Both the position numbers and the translations under genes were made by a program. A DNA stretch of 64,000 nt from Isoptericola jiangsuensis (lineage in GTDB: Bacteria > Actinomycetota > Actinomycetes > Actinomycetales > Cellulomonadaceae), in NCBI RefSeq assembly GCF_002563715.1, contig NZ_PDJJ01000001.1, positions 2,232,001 through 2,296,000 of the forward strand. The letters run 5' to 3'. Below are positions 50,058-61,882 of this stretch, piece after piece. The notes under the pieces were generated by a model. The model saw only the letters and a list, made by a program, of their open reading frames with translations. It searched no databases and was not told the DNA's origin. Numbering within the stretch: position 1 is the stretch's first letter; every line of letters begins with the position of its first letter.

Positions 50058-52322
50058 TCAGATCCCTCCGTGGAAGGTCCGGTTCAGGACGTCCAGCTGC
50101 TGCTCGCGCGTGAGCCGGACGAAGTTGACGGCGTACCCCGAGACGCGGATCGTCAGCTGCGGGTAGTTCTCGGGGTGCTCCATGGCGTCGAGCAGGGTCT
50201 CGCGGACCAGCACGTTGACGTTCATGTGGTACCCGCCCGCACCGAACGACGCGTCCAGCAGGCCCGCCAGGTTGGTCACCTGCTCGGCCTTGGTGCGGCC
50301 CAGGCCCGACGGCACGATCGTGTTCGTCAGGGAGATGCCGTCCTGCGCCTCGTCGTAGGGCAGCTTCGCCACGGACAGCGCCGAGGCGAGCATGCCGTGC
50401 GTGTCGCGGCCGTTCATCGGGTTGGCGCCCGGGGCGAACGGCTCGCCGGCGCGGCGGCCGTCCGGCGTGTTGCCGGTCGCCTTGCCGTAGACGACGTTCG
50501 ACGTGATCGTCAGGACCGACTGGGTGGGCAGCGCGTCGCGGTACATGGGGTGCTTGCGCACCTTGGCCATGAACGACTCGACGAGCTCGACGGCGATGTC
50601 GTCGGCACGGTCGTCGTCGTTGCCGTAGGCGGGGAAGTCGCCGTCGATCTCGTAGTCCACGACGACGCCGCGGTCGTCGAGGACCGGCATGACGGTGGCG
50701 TACCGGATCGCCGACAGGGAGTCCGCCGCGACGGAGAGCCCGGCGATGCCGCAGGCCATCGTGCGCAGCACGTCCCGGTCGTGCAGCGCCATCTCCAGGC
50801 GCTCGTACGCGTACTTGTCGTGCGACCAGTGGATGCAGTTCAGCGCCTCGACGTAGGTCTCGGCGAGCCAGTCCATGGTCTGCTCGAAGCGGGCACGCAC
50901 GTCGTCGTAGTCGAGCGGCACGCCCGCCTCGACCGGCGGGAACGCCGGGGAGACCTGCTTGCCGCTGACCTCGTCCCGGCCGCCGTTGATCGCGTACAGC
51001 AGGGCCTTGGCCAGGTTGACGCGGGCGCCGAAGAACTGCATCTGCTTGCCGATCGCCATCGGGGAGACGCAGCAGGCGATCGCGGCGTCGTCGCCCCAGG
51101 CGGTGCGGATCTCGTCGTCGGACTCGTACTGCACCGCCGAGGTGTCGATGGAGACCTGGGCGCAGAACTCCTTGAAGCCGGTGGGCAGGTCGGCGGTCCA
51201 GAACACGGTCATGTTCGGCTCGGGCGCCGGACCCAGGTTGTACAGGGTCTGCAGCATGCGGAACGAGTTCTTCGTGACCAGCGTGCGGCCGTCGGTCCCC
51301 ATGCCGCCGATGGTCTCGGTGACCCAGGTCGGGTCGCCGGAGAACAGGGCGTCGTACTCGGGGGTGCGCAGGAACCGCACGATGCGGAGCTTGATGACGA
51401 AGTCGTCCATGACCTCCTGGGCCTCGGACTCGGTGATCCGGCCCGCGGCGAGGTCCCGCTCGATGTAGACGTCGAGGAACGTCGAGGTGCGGCCCAGCGA
51501 CATCGCGGCGCCGTTCTGCTCCTTGACCGCGGCGAGGAACCCGAAGTAGAGCCACTGCACGGCCTCGACGGCGGTGCGGGCCGGGCGCGAGATGTCGACG
51601 CCGTAGGAGGCCGCCATCTCCTTGAGCTCGCCGAGCGCGCGGATCTGCTCGGCGTGCTCCTCGCGCTCGCGCACGATCTTCTCGCTGAAGGGCTCGGCGT
51701 CGAGGGTCAGCTTGTCGAGCTTCTTCGCCTGGACCAGGGCGTCCACGCCGTACAGGGCCACGCGACGGTAGTCGCCGATGATGCGGCCGCGGCCGTAGGC
51801 GTCGGGCAGGCCGGTGACGATGTGGGAGGAGCGGGCGGCGCGCACGTTCGGCGGGTAGATGTCGAACACGGCCTGGTTGTGCGTCTTGCGGTAGGTGGTG
51901 AACACCTCGCGCAGCTTCGCGTCGACGGGGTAGCCGTAGGTGTTGAGCGCCCCCTCGACCATGCGCCAGCCGCCGTACGGCATGATCGCGCGCTTGAGCG
52001 GGGCGTCGGTCTGGAGGCCGACGACGATCTCGTTCTCCACGTCGATGTAGCCGGGCTCGTGGGCGGTGATGCCGGCGGGGACGTCCCAGGAGACGTCGTG
52101 GACGCCCTTCTCGCGCTCGGCGGGGAACATCTCCGACAGGCGGGCCCACAGCGCGGAGGTCCGCGCGGTCGGGCCGGCGAGGAACGCGCCGTCACCCGTG
52201 TAGGGGGTGTAGTTGCGCTGGATGAAGTCCCGCACGTCGACGCCGTCGCACCACGGGCCGGGGGTGAACCCCTCCCAGGCGACGTCGACGTTCCCGGTGC
52301 TGCTCTCGGCCTGGATCGTCAT
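50058..52322 (-). CDS. pflB: Formate C-acetyltransferase (pyruvate formate-lyase)
   Basis: A 754-residue glycyl-radical enzyme of full length. The active-site Cys pair is in [11 protein letters not shown] (about 415), and the glycyl radical motif is [12 protein letters not shown] (Gly about 729). It splits pyruvate and CoA to acetyl-CoA and formate under low oxygen. The upstream region has a CRP/FNR-like box (52360-52373 core). Together with pflA it indicates a facultative anaerobe. GGAAGG precedes the ATG. Confidence 0.96.
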   Translation of the reverse strand: MTIQAESSTGNVDVAWEGFTPGPWCDGVDVRDFIQRNYTPYTGDGAFLAGPTARTSALWARLSEMFPAEREKGVHDVSWDVPAGITAHEPGYIDVENEIVVGLQTDAPLKRAIMPYGGWRMVEGALNTYGYPVDAKLREVFTTYRKTHNQAVFDIYPPNVRAARSSHIVTGLPDAYGRGRIIGDYRRVALYGVDALVQAKKLDKLTLDAEPFSEKIVREREEHAEQIRALGELKEMAASYGVDISRPARTAVEAVQWLYFGFLAAVKEQNGAAMSLGRTSTFLDVYIERDLAAGRITESEAQEVMDDFVIKLRIVRFLRTPEYDALFSGDPTWVTETIGGMGTDGRTLVTKNSFRMLQTLYNLGPAPEPNMTVFWTADLPTGFKEFCAQVSIDTSAVQYESDDEIRTAWGDDAAIACCVSPMAIGKQMQFFGARVNLAKALLYAINGGRDEVSGKQVSPAFPPVEAGVPLDYDDVRARFEQTMDWLAETYVEALNCIHWSHDKYAYERLEMALHDRDVLRTMACGIAGLSVAADSLSAIRYATVMPVLDDRGVVVDYEIDGDFPAYGNDDDRADDIAVELVESFMAKVRKHPMYRDALPTQSVLTITSNVVYGKATGNTPDGRRAGEPFAPGANPMNGRDTHGMLASALSVAKLPYDEAQDGISLTNTIVPSGLGRTKAEQVTNLAGLLDASFGAGGYHMNVNVLVRETLLDAMEHPENYPQLTIRVSGYAVNFVRLTREQQLDVLNRTFHGGI

Positions 52323-52353
52323 GGTCTTCCTTCCCTCGAGTCCGACACCACCA

Positions 52354-52376
52354 GACTAAGTGAAGGTCTTCACAAG
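52354..52376 (-). promoter_or_regulatory. CRP/FNR-family binding site before pflB
   Basis: On the minus strand the sequence reads TTGTGAAGACCTTCACTTAG, which fits TGTGA-N6-TCAC(T). The perfect core is GTGAAG-GT-CTTCAC on the plus strand. FNR or a GlxR/Crp protein would be expected to control anaerobic pflBA. Inference from pattern and position. Confidence 0.55.
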
Positions 52377-52380
52377 CACC

Positions 52381-52417
52381 GTGACCCACGAGACATCGAC
52401 CCTGTCTCGTGCGTCAC
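52381..52417 (-). terminator. Candidate terminator after dxs
   Basis: GTGAC and CACGAGACA pair with TGTCTCGTG and GTCAC around a 7-base loop. It lies 35 bases after the dxs stop on its strand and before the pflB promoter. There is no T run. Confidence 0.55.
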
Positions 52418-52451
52418 TCCCGGTGTCGCGACCGTCCGCGTCAGCGCGCCG

Positions 52452-54362
52452 TCACTCCCCCGGCAGGGCCGCGAGCGCCTCCCGCACCACGTCCTCCGCC
52501 CGCAGCCGACGGCTCGCCAGGACCTGCGACCGGGTGGCGTGCGGGATGAACTCCACCGGGAGCCCGCGGTGCACGAACGGCGTGCGCACGCCCTGCTCGG
52601 CCGCGCGCTGCGCCAGCGTCGCGCCCACGCCGCCGTCGACCACGCCGTCCTCCACGGTGAGGACCAGGTCGTGCTCCCCGCAGAGCTTGACCAGCACCTC
52701 CGGCACGGGCAGCACCCACGTGGGCGCGACCACCTCCACCCCGAGGCCGTGCGCCGCCAGCGACTCGCCCGCCGCGAGCGCGACCGGGGCCATCGCCCCG
52801 ACGCCCACCACGAGCACCCGGCGCCCGTCCGGGGCACCCGCCCCCGGGTCGTGGCGGGCGAGCACGTGGACGCCGTCCAGGTCCTCCAGGGCCGGCGACT
52901 CCTCGGGCAGGGCGCCCTTGGGGTAGCGCACCACCGTGGGCGCGTCGTCGACGTCCACGGCGGCGCGCAGAGCCGCGCGCAGGGTCGGCTCGTCCCGGGG
53001 CGCGGCCAGCCTCAGGCCCGGCACGACGCGCAGCACCGCCATGTCCCACATGCCGTGGTGGCTCGGCCCGTCGTCCCCCGTGACGCCCGCCCGGTCGAGG
53101 ACGAACGTGACGCCCGCGCGGTGCAGGGCGACGTCGAGGAGCACCTGGTCGAAGGCGCGGTTGAGGAACGTCGAGTACACCGCGACCACCGGGTGCAGCC
53201 CCGCGAACGCCATGCCCGCCGCGGACGTCGCGGCGTGCTGCTCGGCGATGCCCACGTCGACGGTCCGGTCGGGGAACTCGCGGGCGAACGGGGCCAGGCC
53301 CACCGGGTTGAGCATCGCCGCGGTGACGGCCACGACGTCCGGGCGGCGCCGCCCGATCGTCACCATCTCCTCGGCGAACACCTGCGTCCAGCCGAACCGG
53401 GACGGCGCGACCGGCAGGCCGGTCTCGGGGTGGATGGCCCCGACGGCGTGGAAGCGGTCGGCGACGTCCTCCTCCGCGGGGCTGTAGCCGCGCCCCTTCT
53501 CCGTGATGGCGTGGACGATGACGGGCCCGCCGAAGTCGCGGGCGCGGCGCAGCGCCGCCTCGACCGCGGCGACGTCGTGCCCGTCGACCGGCCCGACGTA
53601 CTTCAGGCCGAGGTCCTCGAACATGCCCTGCGGCGCGACGACGTCCTTGATGCCCTTCTTGAGGCCGTGCAGCCAGTCGTACGCGAACCTGCCGGGCGGG
53701 CCGGTGCGCTGCTGCAGGGTGCGCTTGCCCCAGTCGAGGAACGCCTCGTAGCCGCGCGTGACGCGCAGCGTGTCCAGGTGGTTGGCCAGACCCCCGACCG
53801 TCGGCGAGTAGGAGCGCCCGTTGTCGTTGACGACGATGACGAGCCGCCGCGTCGGGTCGGCCGCGATGTTGTTGATGGCCTCCCACGCCATGCCGCCGGT
53901 CAGCGCCCCGTCGCCGACCACCGCCACGACGTGCCGGTCGTGGCGGCCCCGCAGGTCGTGCGCGCGGGCGATGCCGTCCGCCCAGGACAGCGCCGTGGAC
54001 GCGTGGGAGTTCTCCACCACGTCGTGCGCGGACTCCTCGCGGCTCGGGTAGCCCGAGAGCCCGTCGCGCGTGCGCAGGCCGCTGAAGTCCTGCCGGCCCG
54101 TGAGGAGCTTGTGCACGTACGCCTGGTGGCCGGTGTCGAACACGAGCGTGTCCCGCGGGGAGTCGAACACGCGGTGCAGGGCGATCGTGAGCTCCACGAC
54201 CCCGAGGTTGGGCCCGAGGTGCCCGCCGGTGCGCGAGACGTTCTCCACGAGGAACGTGCGGATCTCCGCGGCCAGGCGCACGGACTGGGCCGGCGTCAGC
54301 CGGCGCACGTCCTCGGGCTCGGCGATGCGGTGCAGCAGGCCCCTGCGGTCCGGCGTCGTCAT
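52452..54362 (-). CDS. dxs: 1-deoxy-D-xylulose-5-phosphate synthase
   Basis: A 636-residue enzyme of normal length. Thiamine-diphosphate motif [18 protein letters not shown] (about 150), [15 protein letters not shown] (about 68), catalytic Glu in [20 protein letters not shown] (about 365), and the C-terminal transketolase domain ([20 protein letters not shown]). It condenses pyruvate and glyceraldehyde 3-phosphate in the MEP isoprenoid pathway. ATG at 54362 starts at [13 protein letters not shown]; upstream frame is not protein-like. Divergent from guaB1. Confidence 0.95.
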   Translation of the reverse strand: MTTPDRRGLLHRIAEPEDVRRLTPAQSVRLAAEIRTFLVENVSRTGGHLGPNLGVVELTIALHRVFDSPRDTLVFDTGHQAYVHKLLTGRQDFSGLRTRDGLSGYPSREESAHDVVENSHASTALSWADGIARAHDLRGRHDRHVVAVVGDGALTGGMAWEAINNIAADPTRRLVIVVNDNGRSYSPTVGGLANHLDTLRVTRGYEAFLDWGKRTLQQRTGPPGRFAYDWLHGLKKGIKDVVAPQGMFEDLGLKYVGPVDGHDVAAVEAALRRARDFGGPVIVHAITEKGRGYSPAEEDVADRFHAVGAIHPETGLPVAPSRFGWTQVFAEEMVTIGRRRPDVVAVTAAMLNPVGLAPFAREFPDRTVDVGIAEQHAATSAAGMAFAGLHPVVAVYSTFLNRAFDQVLLDVALHRAGVTFVLDRAGVTGDDGPSHHGMWDMAVLRVVPGLRLAAPRDEPTLRAALRAAVDVDDAPTVVRYPKGALPEESPALEDLDGVHVLARHDPGAGAPDGRRVLVVGVGAMAPVALAAGESLAAHGLGVEVVAPTWVLPVPEVLVKLCGEHDLVLTVEDGVVDGGVGATLAQRAAEQGVRTPFVHRGLPVEFIPHATRSQVLASRRLRAEDVVREALAALPGE

Positions 54363-54411
54363 CCGCCCACTGTAGGCGGCCGGCGGGGGCAGGACCCGGC
54401 GGGCGGGGTAG

Positions 54412-55869
<1,458 letters not shown>

Positions 55870-55984
55870 CCCGGGCGCGACGCCCCGTGCGCGACCCTGC
55901 GGCCGGGGCCCGGCGGCGGTCCACGACGGTCGGCAGCGGCATGGTCGCCCGTCCGCGCCGCCCGGTCGGCGTTAGCCTGCCCAG

Positions 55985-56680
55985 GTGAACGACCACCCCT
56001 CCGCCCAGGACCAGCTCCGCGCGCTCGCCGGCGACGGCGCGTTCGCCGGGCCGTGGCGGCACGCCCGCGGCACGCTCGACCCGGACGCCGTGCGCCCCGC
56101 GTCCGTGCTGGTGCTGTTCGGCGTCCTGGACGGCCTCCCGTCCGACCACGCGGCGCAGGCCGAGGCCGTCTCGGCCGACCTCGACGTGCTGCTCCTCGCC
56201 CGCGCCGCGACCCTGCGGTCCCACGCGGGCCAGGTCGCGTTCCCCGGCGGTCGGGCCGACCCCGGGGAGGACGCGGTGACCTGCGCCCTGCGCGAGGCCA
56301 CCGAGGAGACCGGCGTGGACACCAGCGGCGTCGAGGTGCTCGGCACCCTGGACGCCCTGCCCATGCCGGTGAGCAACCACGTCGTCACCCCCGTGCTCGC
56401 CTGGTGGACGCGGCAGTCCCCCGTGGGCGTGGTCGACCCCGCCGAGTCGGCGCACGTGTTCCGCGCCCCCGTCGCGGACCTCCTGGACCCGGACCGACGC
56501 GTCACGACCGTCCTGCGCCGCGGCGGCCAGGTGTGGCGCGGCCCCGGGTTCGTCGTCGACGACGACGGGAACCGGCACCTCGTGTGGGGCTTCACGGCCG
56601 GCATCCTCGACGCGATGTTCGACCACCTCGGGTGGACCGAGGACTGGGACCGCGGCCGCGAGCTGGACGTCGAGCCGTGA
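55985..56680 (+). CDS. Nudix hydrolase, CoA diphosphatase type
   Basis: A 231-residue protein. The UPF0035 motif LLLARAATLRSHAGQVAFPG comes directly before the Nudix box (GGRADPGEDAVTCALREATE, then ETGV). This pair marks NudL/CoAse enzymes that split CoA and its esters. GTG start at 55985 with spacing 115 after guaB1. Confidence 0.9.
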   Translation: MNDHPSAQDQLRALAGDGAFAGPWRHARGTLDPDAVRPASVLVLFGVLDGLPSDHAAQAEAVSADLDVLLLARAATLRSHAGQVAFPGGRADPGEDAVTCALREATEETGVDTSGVEVLGTLDALPMPVSNHVVTPVLAWWTRQSPVGVVDPAESAHVFRAPVADLLDPDRRVTTVLRRGGQVWRGPGFVVDDDGNRHLVWGFTAGILDAMFDHLGWTEDWDRGRELDVEP

Positions 56681-56710
56681 ACGTCGGGGGCGGCCGCTAG
56701 CGTCCCACCC

Positions 56711-57400
56711 ATGACCGCCCCGTTCCTCGCCCTGCGCACCGGCACGCCCGCCGGCACCCCCTACGCCCTGACCGTCCACGACCTCGGCACGCTGCACGTC
56801 CCGTCCGGGCGGCTGGAGGCGTCCGACCCCTACGTGAACCTCGGCGAGGGGCTCGTCGTCCCCGTGCCGCCCGGCACCTACCCGGTGCACGTGACCGTCG
56901 CCGACGTCTCGCGCGAGCAGGACGGCAGCCACCGGCGCGAGGCGTACCTGTCGGTCGTGCTCGACGACGCCGCCCGCACCGCCGGGAGCGCCCGCCCGTT
57001 CGTCCCGGCCGGCGAGGAGCCGGGCACCGACGGCACCGTCCACGGTGTCCCCGTCGACGCCGGCACGGTCGCGTTCGCCGACGCCACCGCCGCGGCGGCC
57101 GCGACCACCGCCGTCGACGACCTCTACTCCGAGGTGTACGACCACGACGGCCCGGACGCGTGGTTCGCGCGCCAGGACGACGCCGACCACCTGGTCGAAG
57201 GCTGCGCGAACGTGTCCCTGCCCGGGCACGGCACCGCCAACGTCGTGCTCGCGCACTCCGGCTGGGGCGACGGCTTCTACGCCGTCGTGACGACCCACGA
57301 CGAGGCCGGCGCCCTCACCGGCGTGCACATCGACCTCGGCGTCGTCGACGACGGGCCGTGGTGGGTCGAGTCCGACGCCGAGGACGAGGACGAGGACTGA
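56711..57400 (+). CDS. DUF4241 domain protein
   Basis: A 229-residue protein. GTLHVPSGRLEASDPYVNLG near the N-terminus, then VPVDAGTVAFADATAAAAA (about 116) and GWGDGFYAVVTTHDEAGALT (about 184-203). These are the marks of DUF4241, a family of unknown role. The C-terminus is strongly acidic (ESDAEDEDED). Confidence 0.85.
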   Translation: MTAPFLALRTGTPAGTPYALTVHDLGTLHVPSGRLEASDPYVNLGEGLVVPVPPGTYPVHVTVADVSREQDGSHRREAYLSVVLDDAARTAGSARPFVPAGEEPGTDGTVHGVPVDAGTVAFADATAAAAATTAVDDLYSEVYDHDGPDAWFARQDDADHLVEGCANVSLPGHGTANVVLAHSGWGDGFYAVVTTHDEAGALTGVHIDLGVVDDGPWWVESDAEDEDED

Positions 57401-57493
57401 CCGTCGAGGGGACGTCGGTCCCCGCGCGAGCGGCCCGGGGTCGGTGACGAGCGGTCGGTGGTCCGTGGTCGGCGGCCCGGCGACAATGGTCCG

Positions 57494-58390
57494 ATGGCCG
57501 CCGCGGAGATCGAGATCGACGTCGCGCTGGTGCGCGGGCTCCTGACCGAGCAGCACCCCGACCTGGCCGGGCTGCCGCTGCGGGTGGTCGCGCAGGGCTG
57601 GGACAACGTCATGACCCGGCTCGGGGACGACCTGGCCGTGCGGCTGCCGCGCCGGGCGATCGCCGCGCCGCTGGTCGAGCACGAGCAGGAGTGGCTGCCC
57701 CGCCTCGCCCCGCACCTGCCCGTGCGGGTGCCGGTCCCGGTGCGGATCGGCCGCCCCAGCACCGCCCTGGGCTACCCGTGGTCGTGGTCGGTGGTGCCCT
57801 GGGTCCCGGGGCTGCGCGGCGCGGACGTCCCGCGGGCGAGGCGCGGCGACGTCGCCGCTGCCCTGGCCGGGTTCCTCGCGGCGATGCACCGCCCCGCGCC
57901 GCCCGACGCCCCCGAGAACCCCTACCGCGGCGGCCCGCTGGCCGGCCGCGACGGCCCCGTGCGGGACCGGCTCGCGGCCGGCGTCACCACCGAGGTGGAC
58001 CGCTGCCTCGCGGTGTGGTCGCAGGCCGTGGCGGCCGAGCCCTGGCACGGGCCCGCGCTGTGGCTGCACGGCGACCCCCACCCCGGCAACCTCGTGCTCG
58101 CCGACGACGGCGCGACGGTGACGCTCGCCGCCGTCGCCGACCTCGGCGACCTCACCTCCGGCGACCCCGCGACGGACCTCGCCGCCGCCTGGACGGTGTT
58201 CGACGCCGCGGGTCGCGAGACGTTCCGGGCGGAGCTGGCCGGGCCCTACCCCGGCGACGACCCGGTCTGGGTGCGGGCCCGCGGCTGGGCGCTGACGATG
58301 GCGACGTCGATGCTCACCTCCGGTCCGGAGCACGCCTGGCTGCTCCCGCTCGGCCGCGAGGCGCTGGCCGAGGTGCTCGCCGAGGCCTGA
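57494..58390 (+). CDS. Aminoglycoside phosphotransferase-family kinase
   Basis: A 298-residue APH-fold kinase. GWDNVMTRLGDDLAVRLPRR (N-lobe, about 36-55), catalytic loop LHGDPHPGNLVL (about 193) and DFGD-like ADLGDLTSGDPATDLAAAW (about 215) are present. It may phosphorylate an antibiotic, amino acid or sugar. ATG at 57494 is supported by family N-terminus; an upstream ATG at 57458 gives a non-conserved tail. Confidence 0.87.
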   Translation: MAAAEIEIDVALVRGLLTEQHPDLAGLPLRVVAQGWDNVMTRLGDDLAVRLPRRAIAAPLVEHEQEWLPRLAPHLPVRVPVPVRIGRPSTALGYPWSWSVVPWVPGLRGADVPRARRGDVAAALAGFLAAMHRPAPPDAPENPYRGGPLAGRDGPVRDRLAAGVTTEVDRCLAVWSQAVAAEPWHGPALWLHGDPHPGNLVLADDGATVTLAAVADLGDLTSGDPATDLAAAWTVFDAAGRETFRAELAGPYPGDDPVWVRARGWALTMATSMLTSGPEHAWLLPLGREALAEVLAEA

Positions 58391-58407
58391 CGGCCCACAC
58401 TGGGGCC

Positions 58408-58929
58408 ATGGCGACTCCCGCGGACGGCCGGTCCGAGACCTCGGGTCCGGGCTTCCCGGCGGCGGGACCGCCGGACGTCGACGGCGCGGGACCGCAGGCG
58501 GCGGTGCCGGACGACGTACGGGCCTTCCTCGACGCGGTGCCGGGTGCGCGTCGACGGCGTGACGCCTGGACGCTGCTCGCGCTGATGCACCGGGTGACCG
58601 GGCTGGCGCCGCAGTTGCACGGCACCATCGTCGGGTTCGGCACCTACCACTACGAGTACGCGTCGGGCCGCTCGGGCGACGCCCCGCCGGCCGCGTTCGC
58701 CCCGCGGAAGGCGAACAGCGTCGTGTACCTCATGGACGGGACCGACGCGCACGCGGACGACCTGGCGCGGCTGGGGCCGCACCGCACGGGCGTGGGGTGC
58801 CTCTACCTGACCGACCTGGACAAGGTCGACCTGGCGGTGCTGGAGACCGTCGTCGCGGACGCGTTCGGGACGCTGACGGCGGATACCTACGGGCTGCGTG
58901 CCCGCGACGGCGGACGACGGGTCGACTGA
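58408..58929 (+). CDS. DUF1801 family protein
   Basis: A 173-residue protein. FLDAVPGARRRRDAWTLLAL and GFGTYHYEYASGRSGD are typical of DUF1801, a small fold of unknown function. FAPRKANSVVYLMDG and GVGCLYLTDLDKVDLAVLE complete the match. The first 35 residues are Gly/Pro-rich and variable, so the true start may be later. 18 bases after the kinase gene. Confidence 0.85.
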   Translation: MATPADGRSETSGPGFPAAGPPDVDGAGPQAAVPDDVRAFLDAVPGARRRRDAWTLLALMHRVTGLAPQLHGTIVGFGTYHYEYASGRSGDAPPAAFAPRKANSVVYLMDGTDAHADDLARLGPHRTGVGCLYLTDLDKVDLAVLETVVADAFGTLTADTYGLRARDGGRRVD

Positions 58930-58997
58930 CCCCGCCGCGAGGTCGGGCGTCCGGTCGTGACGTCCTCCCTCGACGGAGCTGGTGCCCTGCTCTTGCC

Positions 58998-59038
58998 AAC
59001 CCTCGCACCACGAGGGTTAGATACCTCGTAGATCGAGG
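58998..59038. promoter_or_regulatory. Two PadR-type operator copies
   Basis: AACCCTCG-CACCA-CGAGGGTT (58998-59018, 8-base arms) and CCTCG-TAGAT-CGAGG (59024-59038) share the form CCTCG-N5-CGAGG. The first lies between a -35-like TTGCCA (58993) and a -10-like TTAGAT (59017). The second is just before the PadR start. Confidence 0.65.
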
Positions 59039-59050
59039 GATAGAGGAGCT

Positions 59051-59458
59051 ATGCACATCGACAAGGACCTCGTCGCCGCCTCGGCGACGCCGCTCGTCCT
59101 CGGCATACTGGCCGAGGACGAGTCCTACGGGTACGCCATCGCCAAACGGGTGGCCGAGCTGTCCGGCGGCCACATGGAGTGGACCGACGGGATGCTCTAC
59201 CCGCTGCTGCACCGCCTGGAGAGGAACGGCCTCGTCGAGGCCTCCTGGGGACGCTCCGAGACCGGACGCCGCCGCAAGCACTACGCGATCACCGCCGCCG
59301 GGCGTGCCGCGCTCGCCGAGCGCCAGGAGCAGTGGGAGGTCGTGCACGCGGCGCTGTCCCGCGCGTGGGAGTCGGTCGCCGACGCCACCCGACCCACCCG
59401 TGACGCCGTCCTCGGCGGCGGCCTCGGCACCTCGGCCGCGGCAGGAGGGATCACCTGA
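59051..59458 (+). CDS. PadR-family transcriptional regulator
   Basis: A 135-residue regulator. LVLGILAEDESYGYAIAKRV (residues 15-34) and WTDGMLYPLLHRLERNGLVE (about 44-63) form the PadR winged helix, and RRRKHYAITAAGRAALAERQ the wing. A strong GAGGAG precedes the ATG. It overlaps the membrane gene by one base (TGATG) and lies right after the two operator copies, so it likely represses its own operon. Confidence 0.92.
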   Translation: MHIDKDLVAASATPLVLGILAEDESYGYAIAKRVAELSGGHMEWTDGMLYPLLHRLERNGLVEASWGRSETGRRRKHYAITAAGRAALAERQEQWEVVHAALSRAWESVADATRPTRDAVLGGGLGTSAAAGGIT

Positions 59459-60807
59459 TGGACGAGCCCACCGCCCTGGACGCCCAGGTCGCCCGCTGGC
59501 GCGACTACGTCAGCCGCCACCGCGCCATCGCCCCCGCGGACGTCGACGAGATGGCCGACCACCTGCGCGAGCGCATCGACGACCTGCGGGCCGCCGGTCT
59601 CGACGACGAGGAGGCGTTCCTCGTCGCGGTCAAGCGCATGGGCAGCCTCGACGCCGTGTCCCGGGAGTTCGCCCGGGAGCACTCCGAGCGCCTCTGGAAG
59701 CAGCTCGTGCTCGTCCCCGCCCCGGGCGCCGACGACCGGCGCGCGCCGGCGTGGCGCGAGCTCGGCGTCGTCCTCGCGCTCGGGGTGGGCGCCGGGACCG
59801 CGGTGAAGGTCGGCGCCACCACGCTCGCCGACGACACCTTCGCCACGAACGTCGCGTTCCTCGTCCTGCCGTTCCTCCTCGGCTACTTCGCCTGGAAGCG
59901 TCGCGCACCCCTGGCGCTCGTCGGCGCGCTCGTCGCGGTGCTGGCCGTCACGTGCGCGGTCGTCAACCTGTACCCGTTCGCCGACGGCGGCTCGACGATG
60001 GTCCTGGCGGCGCTGCACGCCCCGGTCCTGGTGTGGACCGCCGTGGGCGTCGCCTACACCGGTGGACGCTGGCGCTCGGGCGACCGGCGCATGGACTTCG
60101 TCCGGTTCACCGGCGAGCTCGTCATCTACGTCGCCCTGCTCGCGCTCGGCGGCGGGGTGCTGCTCGGCCTCACCGCCGGGCTCCTCGCCGTGGTCGGCGT
60201 CGACCTGGAGCCCGCCCTCGAGGGCTGGATCCTGCCGTACTGCGTCCCCGGCGCGGTCCTGGTCGCCGCCTGGCTCGTCGAGGCCAAGCAGGAGGTCGTG
60301 GAGAACATCGCACCCGTGCTGACCAGGGTGTTCACGCCGCTGACCACGGTCATGCTCGTCGTGTCGTTCGTCGTCCTGCTCACCGCCGGCGGGCTCACCA
60401 CGGTGGACCGTGAGCTGCTCATCCTGCTCGACGCCGTCCTGGTCCTCGTCCTGGCGCTGCTGCTCTACTCGATCTCGGCCCGCGACCCGCTCGCGCGACC
60501 CGGGTTCTTCGACGCGCTCCAGCTCGCGATGGTCGCCGCCGCTCTCGCCGTCGACGCGCTCGCCCTGACCGCCATGCTCACCCGGATCGCCGAGTTCGGC
60601 GCGAGCCCCAACAAGGTCGCCGCGCTCGGGCTCAACCTGGTGCTCCTCGTGCACCTGGTGCGCACCGGGTGGCTCCTGCTGGGGTTCTGCCGCCGCCGCG
60701 CCGGGTTCGGCGCGCTGGAGCGCTGGCAGACGACGTACCTGCCGGTGTACGCGCTCTGGGCCGCGGTGGTCGTCGTCGGGTTCGGGCCGCTGTTCGGCTT
60801 CGCCTGA
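59458..60807 (+). CDS. PadR-coupled multi-pass membrane protein (permease prefix domain)
   Basis: A 449-residue membrane protein. Residues 1-80 are the cytoplasmic permease-prefix domain (ADHLRERIDDLRAAGLDDEE; FLVAVKRMGSLDAVSREFAR). Then about ten hydrophobic helices follow. It is not a typical transporter. Coupled to PadR, as with many such proteins in actinomycetes. Role may be envelope stress or export; unknown. Confidence 0.82.
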   Translation: MDEPTALDAQVARWRDYVSRHRAIAPADVDEMADHLRERIDDLRAAGLDDEEAFLVAVKRMGSLDAVSREFAREHSERLWKQLVLVPAPGADDRRAPAWRELGVVLALGVGAGTAVKVGATTLADDTFATNVAFLVLPFLLGYFAWKRRAPLALVGALVAVLAVTCAVVNLYPFADGGSTMVLAALHAPVLVWTAVGVAYTGGRWRSGDRRMDFVRFTGELVIYVALLALGGGVLLGLTAGLLAVVGVDLEPALEGWILPYCVPGAVLVAAWLVEAKQEVVENIAPVLTRVFTPLTTVMLVVSFVVLLTAGGLTTVDRELLILLDAVLVLVLALLLYSISARDPLARPGFFDALQLAMVAAALAVDALALTAMLTRIAEFGASPNKVAALGLNLVLLVHLVRTGWLLLGFCRRRAGFGALERWQTTYLPVYALWAAVVVVGFGPLFGFA

Positions 60808-60810
60808 GGT

Positions 60811-61195
60811 TCAGGGAAGCCGCGCCGGATCGGCGCCGCGGCCGACGAGGAGCGCTCGCACGGCCCGCAGCGCCCGGTCGTCGGCGGTGGCATCGTCCAG
60901 CAGGAGGGAGCGGTCGTTGGCCGCGCCGAGCAGGCCCACGACCTCGAACACGACCTGGTCGGGCTCCGTCCCCGCCGCGAGGTCGCCGGCCTCGACGGCG
61001 AGCGCGACGTGGTGCGCGAGGTAGCCGTCCCACTCGCGGCGCACCGCCACGACGGCGTCCCGGACGGGGCCGGGACGGGAGTCCGTCTCGGTCTCGACGG
61101 CACGGAAGAACCAGCCGCCGGCGAACGTCCGGGTGCGGGAGTACTCGCTCCAGCCCCGCGCCAGGGACCAGACCCGGTCGAGACCCGGCGCGGCG
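60811..61195 (-). pseudogene. TetR regulator remnant lacking its DNA-binding domain
   Basis: About 125 residues of a TetR C-terminal domain: RTRTFAGGWFFRAVETETDS, then RREWDGYLAHHVALAVEAGD and DQVVFEVVGLLGAANDRSLL. The HTH is missing. Upstream on this strand, at about 61195, the coding sequence stops matching and runs into the antisense of a hydrolase gene, also lacking its start. Confidence 0.7.
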
Positions 61196-61834
61196 GACCG
61201 GGCCGGCTGGTGCACGGCTGGCAGCTGCGCGCCTCCCGCTTCGGGGCCCTCGTGCGGGCCCTCACCGCGGCCGGGTGGCGGGTCGAGTCCTACGACGCCC
61301 CCGCGCACGGCGCGTCCGCCGGCGACCGGCTCACACTCCTGGAGCACATGGCCGCGATGCGCGCCGTCGAGGCAGCCTGCGGTCCGTTCGACGCCGTCGT
61401 CGGTCACTCGCTCGGGGCCTTCGCCGCCGGGACCGCCCTGCACGAGGGGTTCTCGGCGCGGCACTTCGTCTCCCTGGCCGCGCCCACCGGCTTCGACTCC
61501 GTCGTCGCGACCTACATGCGCCTCGTCGGCCTCTCCCCCGTCCTGCACGAACGTCTCTGCACGCGCATCGCCGCCACCACGTTCCCCGGCCACCCCGACG
61601 TCCGCGACCGGTTCGACCTGCTGCGCCACCCCGTGCCGGACGCGGTGCGCACCCTGTTCGTGCAGGACACCGACGACGCGATGCACGGCGTCGCCGAGGC
61701 GCACGCCCTGCACGCCGCGCACCCCGGCAGCGAGCGACCTGCGGGTCACCTCCGGGCTGGGTCACAACCGCGTGCTGGACGACGACGCCACCGTGCGCGC
61801 CGTCGTCGCGCACCTCGCCCCCGTCCACGCCTGA
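61195..61834 (+). pseudogene. Alpha/beta-hydrolase remnant, 5'-truncated and frameshifted
   Basis: The frame begins inside the fold at GRLVHGWQLRASRFGALVRA, continues with YDAPAHGASAGDRLTLLEHM and the nucleophile elbow VVGHSLGAFAAGTAL. About 50-60 N-terminal residues are missing. Near 61729-61738 a GCGA duplication (AGCGAGCGAC) shifts the frame; the shifted frame resumes as LRVTSGLGHNRVLDDDATV with the catalytic His region. Two lesions make function unlikely. Confidence 0.75.
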
Positions 61835-61882
61835 CGAGGAGCCTCAACCCCTCACCCTCACCCCCCACCGTGACGGGGGACG

